A stretch of DNA of 64,000 nt. It comes from an uncultured Metabacillus sp. Its GTDB lineage: Bacteria; Bacillota; Bacilli; Bacillales; Bacillaceae. Where the stretch lies: assembly GCF_947503125.1 (NCBI RefSeq), contig NZ_CANNCR010000008.1, forward strand, positions 62,001 to 126,000, written 5' to 3'. The notes beneath the pieces are model-generated. The model saw nothing but the letters and a program-made list of their open reading frames with translations. It did not search any database and had not been told where the DNA came from. Positions 46,096-56,760 of the stretch are shown in pieces. The number at the start of each line of letters is the position of its first letter. The stretch's first letter is position 1. The translations under genes were made by a program, and so were the position numbers.

Positions 46096-47718
46096 TCACC
46101 CTTCAAAAATCGTTTTAATTGAAAAAGATAAAAGCTCTGGCAAAATTTCAAATGCATAAGGAATATGTAATCTTTCCGTCCATTTATGAGGATCTCTTCC
46201 AACCGGTCCAATATTTAATACAGGGATATTCAACCGTTGCATCTCGCTTAACGGCAAAGAGTATCCGTTTCCGTAAAGAGGCATATTGGCTGTTAATTGG
46301 GACAGAGCTTCCCCATTGTCGTTCAGCTGGACAAAGCTTAAATCACATAATCCCGGAAAGTAATTTTGCTGCTTAAGCTCAGTCTGATAGTTCTCCTTTG
46401 CATAGGCAATCACATGTTCAACTGTTTTTTGAATGAACGGGTTGCCTTTAGAAGATACTGAAGGATAATAAGGCGGACTATAAAAGATCACAACCATCGC
46501 TCCATATTCCTTACATAAGCCAACTAATTCTGCAACAACTCTTGTGGAAAGGCCTCGTTCATCTTCATCTCCATACTTTACCAATATTTCATTTATTCTT
46601 CGATCAATTTCTTTTGTACCATATTTTTTCTTTGCAATATGTAAAAGCTCTTTAAAGGTCAAAATTGTTACCTCCAAGTCTAATGGAGATAAAGAAATAA
46701 GTTTAGGGTACTGTTGACTTCGCTTCTTATAAAACTCCTCAACGTTTAAGGCAGCCTCTTTTACTACTTGCAAAAGTTTATGATGAAGTTCGCTAACCGA
46801 GCCATTCATGATGAACAAATTATACATTGATACGGATGCATGAGGAATTTGAACAGAATACTCCTCTTTTAAATCCCTCATCATTAAACTAGTAGGCGGA
46901 GGTGAGATTTCTTCTCCTTCCTGCTCACAAAACGCAGGATTCAATTCCATCAAGCGGTTTAGCTCAGAAAGCAACAGATTTGCATTAAGTCCTGAAAATG
47001 GTTCCCCAGCATGTGTTTCAATACCGCTGCAGTAAAAGCTGGCTAGCACCTTTCCGAGAGAGCCTGTGTAAATATAATGGTTTTGATCATTAGGGAATTT
47101 TGCAAACATCGGTTCAGAATTAATACATGCTTTATAAGTTAAACCAAAGCGCTGCTTTAGTTCATCTAAAATAGGGACAGCACTTATCATGCCTGCTGAA
47201 TTAACTTCTTCATCCGGAACTGAAACGAGTAATAGATTTCCCTTAAAATCTCCATGCATCGCCCTTTCTAACATGGCTAATTGGACAGCAAGACCTGCTT
47301 TCATATCCATGGTACCTCTGCCAAATAACCACTCACCACTTTCAAGATCCTCCCTTACTTGCTCAGATAATTGGGAGCTTCTCGCCTTTAGTTCATTTGT
47401 TAACTTAACAGGTTGACAGGATAAAGAGGATAAATCTCCATAATCCGTTACATCCACGACATCAAAGTGATTTATTAAAACAACCGTTTCGTTTGTAACC
47501 CCTTGATTTACCAATGCGGTTACAAAAGATCTCCCATCGTGAACAGGGTGAAGCTGTAGGAAATCAGGATGTTCTTTAAAATATTCTCGTTCTTTTAACA
47601 AATAATAGAGATATTTCCCTAAAGCAATCTCACCTTGCGATCCTGTTATACTAGCGTGCTCAACCAACTGAATTAATAGGTTAACCAATTGCTCTTTTGT
47701 TTGCCATCTCCTTTGCAA
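46096..47718 (-). CDS. yqjN: M20-family peptidase YqjN (RocB-like)
   Basis: A cytoplasmic zinc hydrolase of 540 aa, related to the RocB arginine-utilisation protein. Metal motifs are LINHFDVVD, GRGTMDMKAG and VPDEEVNSAG. The dimerisation lid is long. The substrate is not known. It is alone on its strand, with an inverted repeat just downstream. Confidence 0.88.
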   Translation of the reverse strand: MQRRWQTKEQLVNLLIQLVEHASITGSQGEIALGKYLYYLLKEREYFKEHPDFLQLHPVHDGRSFVTALVNQGVTNETVVLINHFDVVDVTDYGDLSSLSCQPVKLTNELKARSSQLSEQVREDLESGEWLFGRGTMDMKAGLAVQLAMLERAMHGDFKGNLLLVSVPDEEVNSAGMISAVPILDELKQRFGLTYKACINSEPMFAKFPNDQNHYIYTGSLGKVLASFYCSGIETHAGEPFSGLNANLLLSELNRLMELNPAFCEQEGEEISPPPTSLMMRDLKEEYSVQIPHASVSMYNLFIMNGSVSELHHKLLQVVKEAALNVEEFYKKRSQQYPKLISLSPLDLEVTILTFKELLHIAKKKYGTKEIDRRINEILVKYGDEDERGLSTRVVAELVGLCKEYGAMVVIFYSPPYYPSVSSKGNPFIQKTVEHVIAYAKENYQTELKQQNYFPGLCDLSFVQLNDNGEALSQLTANMPLYGNGYSLPLSEMQRLNIPVLNIGPVGRDPHKWTERLHIPYAFEILPELLSFSIKTIFEG

Positions 47719-47915
47719 AGTGAACCACCTGCCAACTATTTTTTTCTCATTTTATTAAAAATATGGCTTTTGTTAAAGATCGTTTTTTCTACTTTTTTTC
47801 ATCACAAGAGACGGCTGTTATTTGATCCATTTAGGCCAAGAACTGCAGCCAATCAACTAAGTGAAAAAATCCCTCTCACCAAAACAATACGAACGTAGCT
47901 GATAATAACGAAATA

Positions 47916-47953
47916 AAAAAGATAGGAACAAGCATTCATTTGCTTATCTTTTT
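47916..47953 (-). terminator. Weak terminator of rnz
   Basis: AAAAAGATAAG/CCTATCTTTTTT arms with a mid-size loop and a T-run on the minus strand, 15 bases after the rnz stop. Confidence 0.5.
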
Positions 47954-47967
47954 AGTGGTTTTCGCAT

Positions 47968-48900
47968 TCAATCCCGATGCTTTGGGATTTCAATTTGCAT
48001 GAAATCTGATGCGATAGATGAATGAGGAAAAATGGCCTGTGCTTCTTCTTTTAGCGTTGCAACATCCTCTTCCGTTTGGTAACGGGAGCTTATATGTGTT
48101 AAGATAAGCTGCTTTGCATTTGACCGTTTCGCAATCAAGGCAGCTTGTTTGGTTGTTGAATGAAAATAATCGTAGGCAAGCTGTTCATCTGCTTCTGAAA
48201 GTGTTGCTTCGTGTATAAGCAGGTCAGCTTCCTTACAAAGCTCAATACTATTATCTGTGTATCGGGTATCTCCTAAAACCGCTACAACTCTCCCTTTTTG
48301 CTTCGGTCCTAAAAAGTCATTGCCATCAAGAATTGTTCCATCCTCAAGTTTAACCTTCTCCCCTGCTTTTAATCTTTGATAGATCGGCCCAGGCTTTATC
48401 GATAATGCTTTTAATTTATTGACAAGCAATGCTCCTGGTAAATCCTTTTCAATAACTCGATATCCGTAAGAATCAATCCCATGTTCCAGTTTTTTCGCAA
48501 TAACCTGAAACTGATCATCTTCAAATACGGTCCCCTCTTCTACTACCACAAATTCGATTGGATAGGTAAGACGCGATTGACTAATGGAAAGAGAGGTACG
48601 AATAAATTCTTCAAGGCCTTCTGGTCCGTAAATTGTTAACAGGTCCTCTCCTCCTTGAAATGAACGACTGCTAATTAGTCCAGGCAGTCCATAAATATGA
48701 TCACCGTGCAGATGGGTAATAAATATCTTTTCAATTTTTCTTGGCTTAATCGATGTATGTAAAATTTGGTGTTGTGTTGCCTCACCGCAATCAAAAAGCC
48801 ATATCGCTTTTCTTTCCTCAAGCAGCTGCAGGGCGATGCTCGTAACATTTCGAGCCTTTGCTGGTATCCCTGCCCCAGTCCCAAGAAACATGACATTCAA
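47968..48900 (-). CDS. rnz: Ribonuclease Z
   Basis: RNase Z cleaves the 3' trailer of tRNA precursors that lack an encoded CCA. The metal motif [14 protein letters not shown] (residues 61-74) is present, along with the upstream [10 protein letters not shown]. The exosite arm ([18 protein letters not shown]) is also seen, and the C-terminal LTHISSRY. Length is 310 aa. Confidence 0.96.
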   Translation of the reverse strand: MNVMFLGTGAGIPAKARNVTSIALQLLEERKAIWLFDCGEATQHQILHTSIKPRKIEKIFITHLHGDHIYGLPGLISSRSFQGGEDLLTIYGPEGLEEFIRTSLSISQSRLTYPIEFVVVEEGTVFEDDQFQVIAKKLEHGIDSYGYRVIEKDLPGALLVNKLKALSIKPGPIYQRLKAGEKVKLEDGTILDGNDFLGPKQKGRVVAVLGDTRYTDNSIELCKEADLLIHEATLSEADEQLAYDYFHSTTKQAALIAKRSNAKQLILTHISSRYQTEEDVATLKEEAQAIFPHSSIASDFMQIEIPKHRD

Positions 48901-49318
48901 AACAACTTCCTCCTATGATCTCTTTCCTTTAGAATACATGATTTAACAGTAAAGTTAAACTATCAACATCTTGCAGTATTTGTCGGAAAAAGAAAAAAAT
49001 AAGTCGATAAGACTTGACCTTTTATAGGTTGATTGAATAAAATAGACTGAATAATAAAAAGATTTTAATAAAATCAAGTGCTTTTAACACGATATTTTTC
49101 TTTTAATCGTTTATACTAGTACTTGAAAAGACAATTATGTTTGATTTACCCTACATTTACCTTTATTATTAAGTATTTGTAGAGGGTATTTTACAATCAG
49201 TGCTCTAAAATTCGAGCCATCCTTAAAAAAAGACATCTTGTCGGTTAAGGTATCGTTTTCATATACGAATTTTTCACTGATGAAGAAATAAATGCATTTG
49301 ACAAAGTGAGGTACGAAC
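48901..49318. other. Divergent promoter region between rnz and zwf
   Basis: No gene is visible in 418 bases. A sigma-A-like site for zwf is TTGACC at 49014 with TAAAAT at 49038 (18-base spacing). A second -10-like TATACT lies at about 49113. The zwf GTG is preceded by GTGAGG. Confidence 0.45.
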
Positions 49319-50797
49319 GTGATTACACAAGAACAACCTAAATCTGTTATCGTTATTTTTGGAGCAACTGGTGATTTAGCAAAACGAAAGTTGTTTCCCT
49401 CTATCTACCACCTGGTACAAAACAACAAAATCGGAGAAGAATTTGCTGTTGTAGGTGTAGGAAGAAGACCTTGGACAAATGATGAGTTCCGCAGCAATGT
49501 TTCAGACTCGATCCAGACAGCAATGAAGGAATCGGTACAATTAGATGATTTCACATCACATTTTTATTATCATCCATTCGATGTAACGAATCCATCTTCC
49601 TATTTGGAATTGAATAATTTGTTAAATAAGCTGGATGATTCCTACCAAACAGAAGGGAATCGGATCTTTTATTTAGCTATGGCCCCAGAATTCTTTGGCA
49701 CAATTGCTCAAAACCTGAAGAAAGAAGGGTTAACTGCAACAAAAGGCTGGAGTCGATTAGTCATCGAAAAACCATTTGGTCATGACCTGCCATCAGCTCA
49801 AAAACTGAATCAGGAAATCCGTGAAGCCTTTAATGAGGATCAAATTTATCGTATTGACCATTACTTAGGAAAAGAAATGGTACAAAACATTGAAGTAATC
49901 CGTTTCGCTAACGCTCTATTTGAACCATTATGGAACAATCGATACATATCGAATATCCAAGTGACATCAAGCGAAGTGTTAGGCGTTGAAGATCGCGGAC
50001 GTTATTATGAAAACTCTGGTGCGTTGCGAGATATGCTTCAAAACCATATGCTGCAAATGGTGGCTTTACTAGCAATGGAACCGCCAATTAAACTAACGAC
50101 AGATGAAATAAGAAGTGAAAAGGTAAAGGTTTTACGTGCACTCCGCCCTGTTAGTGAAGATGAGGTAGCTAATTACTTTGTTCGCGGTCAATATGCAGCC
50201 GGCCAATTAAATGATAAGCAATTAATTGGCTATCGCGAGGAAAATAATGTAGATGATGAATCTCAAACTGAAACCTATGTTGCCGGCAAGCTATTAATTG
50301 ATAACTTCAGATGGGCTGGGGTTCCGTTCTACATCCGAACAGGAAAGCGCATGGCAGCCAAATCAACAAAAATTGTTGTTCAATTTAAAGATATTCCAAT
50401 GAACCTTTATTATAAAAAGGGAGAAACTGTTCCACCTAACTTACTAGTCATAAACATACAACCTGATGAAGGAATTACTCTTCAACTAAATGTGAAAAAA
50501 GATGGGGATGCTGGTGATTCTAAGCCGGTTAAATTGGATTTATCAAACAATTTCCTAGACGGCATTAACACACCGGAGGCTTATGAGAAGCTGCTTTACG
50601 ATTGCATGCGTGGAGACGCAACGAATTTTACTCATTGGGATGAAGTTGCCTTATCTTGGTCATTCGTTGATCCAATTTCAGAAGCATGGAAAAAAGGGAA
50701 AGCACCGCTTACTACTTATCCTTCTGGTTCCATGGGACCAAAAGAAGCAGACGACATGCTTGAAGCAGACGGAAACCAATGGTGGCCGGTCAGCTAA
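49319..50797 (+). CDS. zwf: Glucose-6-phosphate 1-dehydrogenase
   Basis: Zwf makes 6-phosphoglucono-lactone and NADPH, the entry step of the oxidative pentose phosphate pathway. The nucleotide loop GATGDLAKRKLFPS is at residues 15-28, and the active-site YRIDHYLGKEMVQN is at about 178. Length is 492 aa; start is GTG at 49319. The partner gndA is convergent, 480 bp away. Confidence 0.97.
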   Translation: MITQEQPKSVIVIFGATGDLAKRKLFPSIYHLVQNNKIGEEFAVVGVGRRPWTNDEFRSNVSDSIQTAMKESVQLDDFTSHFYYHPFDVTNPSSYLELNNLLNKLDDSYQTEGNRIFYLAMAPEFFGTIAQNLKKEGLTATKGWSRLVIEKPFGHDLPSAQKLNQEIREAFNEDQIYRIDHYLGKEMVQNIEVIRFANALFEPLWNNRYISNIQVTSSEVLGVEDRGRYYENSGALRDMLQNHMLQMVALLAMEPPIKLTTDEIRSEKVKVLRALRPVSEDEVANYFVRGQYAAGQLNDKQLIGYREENNVDDESQTETYVAGKLLIDNFRWAGVPFYIRTGKRMAAKSTKIVVQFKDIPMNLYYKKGETVPPNLLVINIQPDEGITLQLNVKKDGDAGDSKPVKLDLSNNFLDGINTPEAYEKLLYDCMRGDATNFTHWDEVALSWSFVDPISEAWKKGKAPLTTYPSGSMGPKEADDMLEADGNQWWPVS

Positions 50798-50875
50798 ACC
50801 TGCCTTTTTATTAAAAGTATCTTGAAATTATAGCACGTCATATTTTTACAAGTAATACCTTCTACGATCTGAGCA

Positions 50876-50919
50876 AAAGCCGGTTGAGCCCTACTATAGA
50901 GCCTCAACCGGCTTTCTTA
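50876..50919. terminator. Terminator of zwf
   Basis: AAAGCCGGTTGAG/CTCAACCGGCTTT perfect 13-bp stem with a 14-base loop, followed by CTTATT on the plus strand. Confidence 0.88.
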
Positions 50920-51188
50920 TTGAATAAATCGAAAGCCATGTCATTTAATACCTTCTTAAAAGTGATCCCATCCATTAAAATTAATTTAGATTCTTCCTGC
51001 TGTCTCTTAAAAATGTGCGAATTGGCTCGTCTATTTGCCTCATACAAACGGTATATAAGCTGCAAAGGTAAAAATGTATCATATAAAAAACCCGCCCTTG
51101 TATAACTCCTTAAATTGGTTTGAGCTACAACTTTGTGAAGGCTCTTTATTATTTTTGTACCGAAACCTTTTAAAAAGGGAAAATCTAA
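50904..51188 (-). pseudogene. Startless protein-like frame, possible gene fragment
   Basis: A minus-strand frame is open for 94 codons from a TAA (51191-51189) to a TGA at 50906-50904, with no ATG or GTG and only one internal TTG. It reads SLHKVVAQTNLRSYTRAGFLY and later RLYEANRRANSHIFKRQQEE, then LMDGITFKKVLNDMAFDLFN. Codon use and residue mix look coding, and the stop lies inside the zwf terminator hairpin. It may be the C-terminal piece of a lost gene. The opposite strand also has frames here, so the call is weak. Confidence 0.35.
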
Positions 51189-51228
51189 TTAATAATATTT
51201 TGTTACCGCTAGTAGAAAGGAATAAACA

Positions 51229-51265
51229 AAAAGGACAAGCTCCAATTTGTAAGGGCTTGTCCTTT
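51229..51265. terminator. Terminator of gndA
   Basis: AAAAGGACAAGC/GGCTTGTCCTTT stem (11 bp) with a 13-base loop. On the minus strand it is followed by TTTTTGTTT. Confidence 0.88.
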
Positions 51266-51280
51266 AATAAGAATACGATC

Positions 51281-52693
51281 TTATTTTTCAATCCATTCTG
51301 TATGGAAAATACCTTCTTTATCAACACGTTGATATGTGTGAGCTCCAAAGTAATCACGTTGTGCTTGAAGCAAGTTAGCCGGTAATGTTTCTGAACGATA
51401 GCTGTCATAATAAGCAAGTGCTGAAGAGAAGCATGGTACTGGAACACCGTTTTCGATTGCAACAGCAAGAATTTGTCTTAATGCACCTTGGTAGCCTTCA
51501 ACAATTTCTTTGAAATATGGATCTAATAACAGGTTCGCTAACGCTGGCTCACGGTCATATGCATCCTTAATTTTTTGCAAGAATGCCGCGCGAATAATAC
51601 AACCACCGCGGAAGATCATTGCGATATCACCATATTTTAAATCCCAGTTGTATTCTTCAGAAGCTGCTCTCATTTGTGCAAAACCTTGTGCATAAGAGCA
51701 GATTTTGCTCATGTATAATGCCTTGCGAACCGCTTCAATAAGCTCTTCTTTGTTTCCTTCATATTGTGTTGCAGAAGGTCCTGAAAGAATTTTACTCGCT
51801 TTTTGACGCTCATCCTTCATTGCAGAAATAAAGCGTGCGAATACAGATTCTGTAATGATTGGAAGCGGCACACCTAAATCAAGCGCACTCTTACTTGTCC
51901 ATTTACCAGTTCCTTTTTGGCCTGCTGTATCCAAAATAACATCAACAAGCGGTTTACCTGTTTCATCGTCTTTCTTCGTGAAAATATCAGCAGTGATTTC
52001 AATGAGATAGCTGTCTAACTCACCTTTATTCCATTCAGCAAATACTTCATGCAATTCATCAGCAGTTAATCCTAATACATTTTTCAATAAGAAGTAAGCT
52101 TCTGAGATTAATTGCATGTCGCCGTATTCAATTCCGTTATGAACCATTTTTACATAGTGGCCGGCTCCGTCTGGACCAATGTAAGTACAGCATGGATCGC
52201 CATCAACTTTTGCAGAAATAGCTTCTAAAATAGGTTTGACAAGATCAAATGCTTCTTTTTGTCCGCCAGGCATAATTGAAGGTCCTTTTAATGCTCCTTC
52301 TTCACCGCCTGAAACCCCAGTTCCTATGAAATGGATTCCACTCTCTGCAAGATCTTTATTTCGACGTTGAGTATCTGTATATAACGTGTTACCACCGTCA
52401 ATTAAAATGTCACCTTTATCAAGATGCGGTAAAAGCTGTTCAATAGTTGCATCTGTTGCAGTTCCAGCTTTAACCATTAATAGGATTTTACGAGGAGTTT
52501 CTAATGATTGAACAAATTCTTCAATGCTGTATGTACCAACAACATTTTTCCCTTTTGCTTCAGTTAGAAATTCTTCTGTTTTAGCTGCAGAACGGTTGAA
52601 AACTGCTACTGAAAAACCGCGGCTTTCAATATTTAACGCTAAGTTTTTTCCCATTACAGCTAAACCAATGACACCAATTTGTTGTTTCGACAT
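51281..52693 (-). CDS. gndA: 6-phosphogluconate dehydrogenase (NADP+)
   Basis: GndA oxidatively decarboxylates 6-phosphogluconate to ribulose 5-phosphate with NADPH. The N-terminal Rossmann motif [18 protein letters not shown] is at residues 10-27. The substrate motif includes [16 protein letters not shown] and [15 protein letters not shown]. Length is 470 aa. Its product is the substrate of RibBA as well as of the pentose phosphate pathway. Confidence 0.97.
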   Translation of the reverse strand: MSKQQIGVIGLAVMGKNLALNIESRGFSVAVFNRSAAKTEEFLTEAKGKNVVGTYSIEEFVQSLETPRKILLMVKAGTATDATIEQLLPHLDKGDILIDGGNTLYTDTQRRNKDLAESGIHFIGTGVSGGEEGALKGPSIMPGGQKEAFDLVKPILEAISAKVDGDPCCTYIGPDGAGHYVKMVHNGIEYGDMQLISEAYFLLKNVLGLTADELHEVFAEWNKGELDSYLIEITADIFTKKDDETGKPLVDVILDTAGQKGTGKWTSKSALDLGVPLPIITESVFARFISAMKDERQKASKILSGPSATQYEGNKEELIEAVRKALYMSKICSYAQGFAQMRAASEEYNWDLKYGDIAMIFRGGCIIRAAFLQKIKDAYDREPALANLLLDPYFKEIVEGYQGALRQILAVAIENGVPVPCFSSALAYYDSYRSETLPANLLQAQRDYFGAHTYQRVDKEGIFHTEWIEK

Positions 52694-52854
52694 TTGCTTA
52701 CGTCCCTTCTAGTCCTTAGAGTATGTAAAGGTACTGACAAAATATGCCTGTTCCTTTTTGAAATTGACACACAATTCGAATTATTTATTATGACTACAAT
52801 TGAAAATACCATAAGTATTGACTATATTTCAAGTAACAACATTCATGTAATCGC

Positions 52855-54090
52855 TTAATCTCTCAAAAAATCTTTATTAAAGCTTGTACCAGATGATAAA
52901 TCCTCTTCTTGCTTCCCTCTTACCCCCCTTTTAATAAGTTGATTTCCATATTTTTGATTTATTTGGTCAATTACAGAAAGCAATGGCTCCTCCTTTGCAT
53001 CATTTTCAAATGAGAATAAATCTAATTGTTTAACAGCATCATCTTTTTCAACTAAATCTTGCCCCGTGATCCCTAAAAGCCGAATTGGGTCCTCATTCCA
53101 GTGAGCAAAGAAAAGCTGTTTCGCTAACTCGTAGATCTCTTCTTCATCACCTATAGGATTCGCTAATTTTTTACTTCTAGTAATTGTTTTTAAATTTCCG
53201 TAGCGGATTGTGATAAAAATTTTAGTTGCTAATACTTCCTTCCGCTTCATTCTTACCATGACAGAATGAGCAAGTTTTTTTAAAACATCACTTATTTCGT
53301 TTTCATTTGTCGTATCCTTCGCAAGTGTGGTTGAATTGCCAATACTTTTAAATTCATAAATGGATTCAGGATCAACGGCACGATTATCAATTCCATTCGC
53401 ACGTAGTTTTAATCGTTCGCCATTTATTCCGAGTAATGTTTTTAACTGTACGGTATCCCCATTTGCTAAATCATGTATCGTTTCAATGCCGATCGTATTC
53501 AGCTTTTCAGCGGTCTTCTCTCCCACACCATGCATCTGGGCAACTGGCAGGGGCCAAAGCTTTTCTGAAAGCTCACGTTTACGCAAAATAGTAATCCCCA
53601 GCGGTTTTTTCATATTCGAAGCCATCTTTGCTAAAAATTTATTTGGAGCCACCCCTATACTGCATGGAAGCAATAGTTCATCCATTAAACGCTCCTGAAT
53701 TATTTTAGGTATTTCTAACGGATTATCATTCATATAGTGTGTTATATCCATATACCCTTCATCAATGGATACCGGTTCGACAAGGTCTGTATATTCACGA
53801 AGCACATCGAACATGGCACGTGAAGCCCTGCGATAACGCTCAAAGTTTGGCTTTTTCACAATTAATTCCGGACATAATTTGCGCGCATGCCATAGCGGCA
53901 TCGTAGTTTTAATCCCTTTTGCCCGAGCTTCATAGCTGCATGTAACGATGATCCCCTTTCTCTCCTCAACATTGCCGGCAATCGCAAGCGGCTTCCCTTT
54001 AAGGGTTGGATCATATGAGATTTCAACCGATGCATAAAAGCTATTCATATCTACATGGAGAATAATTCGTCCGCTTCCAGAACGCTCCAT
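52855..54090 (-). CDS. dinB: DNA polymerase IV (DinB/YqjH, PolY1)
   Basis: A Y-family translesion polymerase. Active-site residues are in HVDMNSFYASVE (residues 12-23) and VSIDEGYMDITH (about 102-113). The thumb and little finger follow, with a clamp motif QLDLF at about residue 361. Length is 411 aa. B. subtilis yqjH lies at the same place. The window thus holds two Y-family genes 13 kb apart. Confidence 0.95.
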   Translation of the reverse strand: MERSGSGRIILHVDMNSFYASVEISYDPTLKGKPLAIAGNVEERKGIIVTCSYEARAKGIKTTMPLWHARKLCPELIVKKPNFERYRRASRAMFDVLREYTDLVEPVSIDEGYMDITHYMNDNPLEIPKIIQERLMDELLLPCSIGVAPNKFLAKMASNMKKPLGITILRKRELSEKLWPLPVAQMHGVGEKTAEKLNTIGIETIHDLANGDTVQLKTLLGINGERLKLRANGIDNRAVDPESIYEFKSIGNSTTLAKDTTNENEISDVLKKLAHSVMVRMKRKEVLATKIFITIRYGNLKTITRSKKLANPIGDEEEIYELAKQLFFAHWNEDPIRLLGITGQDLVEKDDAVKQLDLFSFENDAKEEPLLSVIDQINQKYGNQLIKRGVRGKQEEDLSSGTSFNKDFLRD

Positions 54091-54211
54091 CTTCCTTCAC
54101 CACTTCAGTAAGAATGTTAGCATGATTTTACCATGATTAAAAAAATGTTTCTACAATAACTTTTTCACGTTAACTAAATGTAATTCTAGCAATTTATCCT
54201 GTCTGTGCTGT

Positions 54212-55387
54212 TTAATCATCTTTTGAGAACAGATAATCTCTTTTCTTTAAAGAAATATTTAAAACCAGGCCTATTCCGATCATACTAGCCAAAACAGAGC
54301 TTCCTCCGTAACTCATTAACAGCAGAGGGATTCCTGTTATCGGCAGTAAACCAGATACCATTCCGATATTTTGAACAGAATGAAATGTAAAGAGAGCAAC
54401 CATCCCGATGCAAATATAAAATTCAAATAAATTATTCCTTACATACATGCCAACCCCCAGCATGCGATAAATCATTAAAAAATATAAGATTACGACAAAT
54501 GAGGCTCCGATAAATCCGAATTCCTCTGCAACAATGGTAAAAATAAAATCGGAATGTGCTTCAGGTGTATATACATCGCTGTTATGAAATCCTTTTCCGT
54601 CAACCATACCTGATCCAATCGCTAAAAGGGACTGTTTAAGCTGATATCCGATCCCCTCTGCATGTTGGAAAGGATCCAACCATGAATAAATCCTGTTTAA
54701 TTGATACGTACCAAATATCGTTAATAAAAGATCCGAATTATAAATAAAAATGAATATAAGAGTACCTACTGCTGTAAGCATCAGTACAATTAATATGGCC
54801 ATAATCCGCCAATTAACTCCTGACAAAAAAGTAATAGCGATCGTAATGACCAACATAACTAATGACGATCCAAAATCATTTTGCAGCAGAACTAATATGA
54901 TGGGTGTTAATGAAACAGCGGCGATTTTAGCCAGCAACAATAAATCTTGTTTAATCGAATGCATCGGTGTTTTTTCATAATGGTTTTTTGTTATATTTGC
55001 CAACATCATAATTAAAAAGATTTTCATATATTCAGAGGGCTGAATCGACCCCAATCCTGGGACTATAAACCATGATTTTGCTCCATTCCGATACGGAGCA
55101 ATTGATTCAGGTGCTACCAAAATTCCGATTAATAACGCAATTCCTAATCCGTAAAAAAAGGGTGTTATTTTACTAATTTGTTCAAAATCAAATAAAAAAA
55201 TCACCGAAGCCACAAGTATACCTAGGATAAACCAGATGATTTGCTTTACCATAAAGTTTTCATCATATTGCGCATACTTTTGAGCACTAAAAATGCTGAC
55301 ACAGCTAGATATCATTAATAAAAATAAGAAAAAAACTAATGAAGCATCAAAATACCTATATTTTTGTGTGGACAAATTAATCACCAT
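54212..55387 (-). CDS. FtsW/RodA/SpoVE (SEDS) family protein
   Basis: An integral membrane protein with about ten helices over 391 aa. SEDS glycosyltransferases polymerise lipid II. The family motifs are seen: FIVPGLGSIQPSEYMKI, then LQNDFGSSLVM, and GLLPITGIPLLLMSYGGSSVL. The catalytic-type Asp is in QNDFGS. This is likely a RodA-type paralog; I cannot say which PBP it pairs with. No neighbour is related. Confidence 0.9.
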   Translation of the reverse strand: MVINLSTQKYRYFDASLVFFLFLLMISSCVSIFSAQKYAQYDENFMVKQIIWFILGILVASVIFLFDFEQISKITPFFYGLGIALLIGILVAPESIAPYRNGAKSWFIVPGLGSIQPSEYMKIFLIMMLANITKNHYEKTPMHSIKQDLLLLAKIAAVSLTPIILVLLQNDFGSSLVMLVITIAITFLSGVNWRIMAILIVLMLTAVGTLIFIFIYNSDLLLTIFGTYQLNRIYSWLDPFQHAEGIGYQLKQSLLAIGSGMVDGKGFHNSDVYTPEAHSDFIFTIVAEEFGFIGASFVVILYFLMIYRMLGVGMYVRNNLFEFYICIGMVALFTFHSVQNIGMVSGLLPITGIPLLLMSYGGSSVLASMIGIGLVLNISLKKRDYLFSKDD

Positions 55388-55545
55388 AATCGTAAATTTT
55401 ATCGAGAGCTATCAGACTATGTATCTATATAAGAATAACATTTTGACTAGAAAAAATATACAAATCATAACATATTTCTCCTAAGAATTAACTCTCTATT
55501 TATTTGAAGATTTAATCCGCATTATTGTTTCACTGAAAACAAATG

Positions 55546-55579
55546 GGGACAGTCCCAAACTATAGGACTGTCCCTTTTA
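55546..55579. terminator. Hairpin downstream of the CAP lipoprotein gene
   Basis: GGACAGTCC/GGACTGTCC perfect stem, extended by GGGA/TCCC. It is followed by TTTTAT on the plus strand and lies 11 bases from the CAP stop codon. Confidence 0.6.
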
Positions 55580-55589
55580 TACCTGCTCT

Positions 55590-56593
55590 TTATTTACCTA
55601 TAAACATTTGTGTCCAGTGATGTCCATTGGCATCATAGCCAACGCCAATATGAGTAAAATCTCGGCTTAAAATATTTTTGCGGTGACCTTCACTATTCAT
55701 CCATGCTTGGACAACTTGTTGAGGTGTTTGCTGACCTTGAGCAATATTTTCTCCAGCTGTTCTATACGTTACCCCAAAATCCCTCATCATATCGAATGGT
55801 GAACCATATGTTGGGCTAGTATGTGAGAAATAATTGTTTTGGCGCATATCCTCAGATTTCTTTTGAGCTACGCCACTTAACTGAGTATCTCCTTTCAGCG
55901 GAGGTAAGCCATTTTTTTGTCTTTCTGCATTTCTTGTTGGGCCGCTTGGCTTATCCCTTGAGCAGGCTTTTGTGCTTGATTCGCTTGTTGTTATTCTCTT
56001 TGTTCTGATTGTTGCTGTGGTGCCGGCGCCTGCTGTTGTTCTCTTTGTTCTTGCTGTTGCTGTTGTGCTGGTGCCTGCTGTTGTTCTCTTTGTTCCGGCT
56101 GTTGCTGAGGTACTTGTGCTTGGTTCTGTTGTTGTGGACGCTGTAGCTGTCCTTGTTGGGCAAATTGACGTGCTCTTTGCTCAGCTTGCTGTCTAAACTG
56201 TTGGATATATTTTTCAGCCTGTCGCTGTGCCTCTTCTTGATTATCTGCTTGGACAAACTTAAATTTAGCATCTTGTACCGTTATTGCTTTTGTATGCGGG
56301 TATTTGTTACTATCGATATCAGTTTTGGTACTGGAAATCTCCAAACCATTTTGCTCATTATTGCGGTTTCTCTCTTGATTCCTGTTATCGCGATCCCACA
56401 TGCCCCTAAACTCATTTTCGTCATTAACATCTCTTACGAAAGGGACATTATCTCTCCCGTTATAATTGACGTTCTCAGCAACATCTATTTGATCATTTTC
56501 ATCATTTCGATCCATTGCCTCGTTATTATTACATGCTACAAGCCCGGCAACAAGCGCACCTGTAACAAGCAAGCTTACTTTCTTTTTTATCAA
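55590..56593 (-). pseudogene. CAP-domain (SCP/YkwD-type) lipoprotein, broken
   Basis: From TTG at 56593 (after AAGGAGGGG) comes a lipoprotein signal (VTGALVAGLVAC) and a linker, then a Gln-rich repeat region with units of the type EQREQQQAPA. At 55993-55991 a TAA stands where the repeats have CAA. In the same frame after it, QQANQAQKPAQGISQAAQQ runs on. The CAP domain itself (ERQKNGLPPLKGDTQLSGVA, then NYFSHTSPTYGSPFDM, GENIAQGQQTPQQVV, NSEGHRKNILSRDF) is in another frame and ends at 55590. So a nonsense codon and a frameshift or small deletion divide one gene. Secreted CAP proteins of this sort occur in spore coats and cell walls (YkwD type). Confidence 0.8.
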
Positions 56594-56730
56594 TTGAAAC
56601 CCCTCCTTGATCTAGATTAGGTACCTTTTTATAGTCTTAAGTAATGAAAAAAATATTGATGGTAATAATCATGAAAAATGGAGGATCAATTCTTATTTAG
56701 TTAATCTTGTAAGTTTTTTAAGGGGAAATA

Positions 56731-56757
56731 AAAAGAACGCAAAAAGCGCTCTTTTTT
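56731..56757 (-). terminator. Terminator of yqjE
   Basis: AGAGCGC/GCGTTCT stem (one G-U pair) with TTTTT after it on the minus strand, directly after the yqjE stop. Confidence 0.75.
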
Positions 56758-56760
56758 AAT

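Noticed and set aside
51079-51385. Plus-strand frame with a stretch LINNILLPLVERNK like the N-terminus of GerA proteins
   Set aside because: The similarity is short and the frame runs into gndA antisense; the minus-strand frame over the left half looks more coding.
55540-55579. GGGGACAGTCCC hairpin considered as the end of an insertion sequence
   Set aside because: No transposase, no second copy in the window and no target duplication; a hairpin downstream of a gene is the simpler reading.
55951-56620. Long antisense and shifted frames across the Gln-rich repeat (valine- or Asn/Lys-rich translations)
   Set aside because: They are by-products of the CAG/CAA-type repeat read in other frames and have no ribosome sites.
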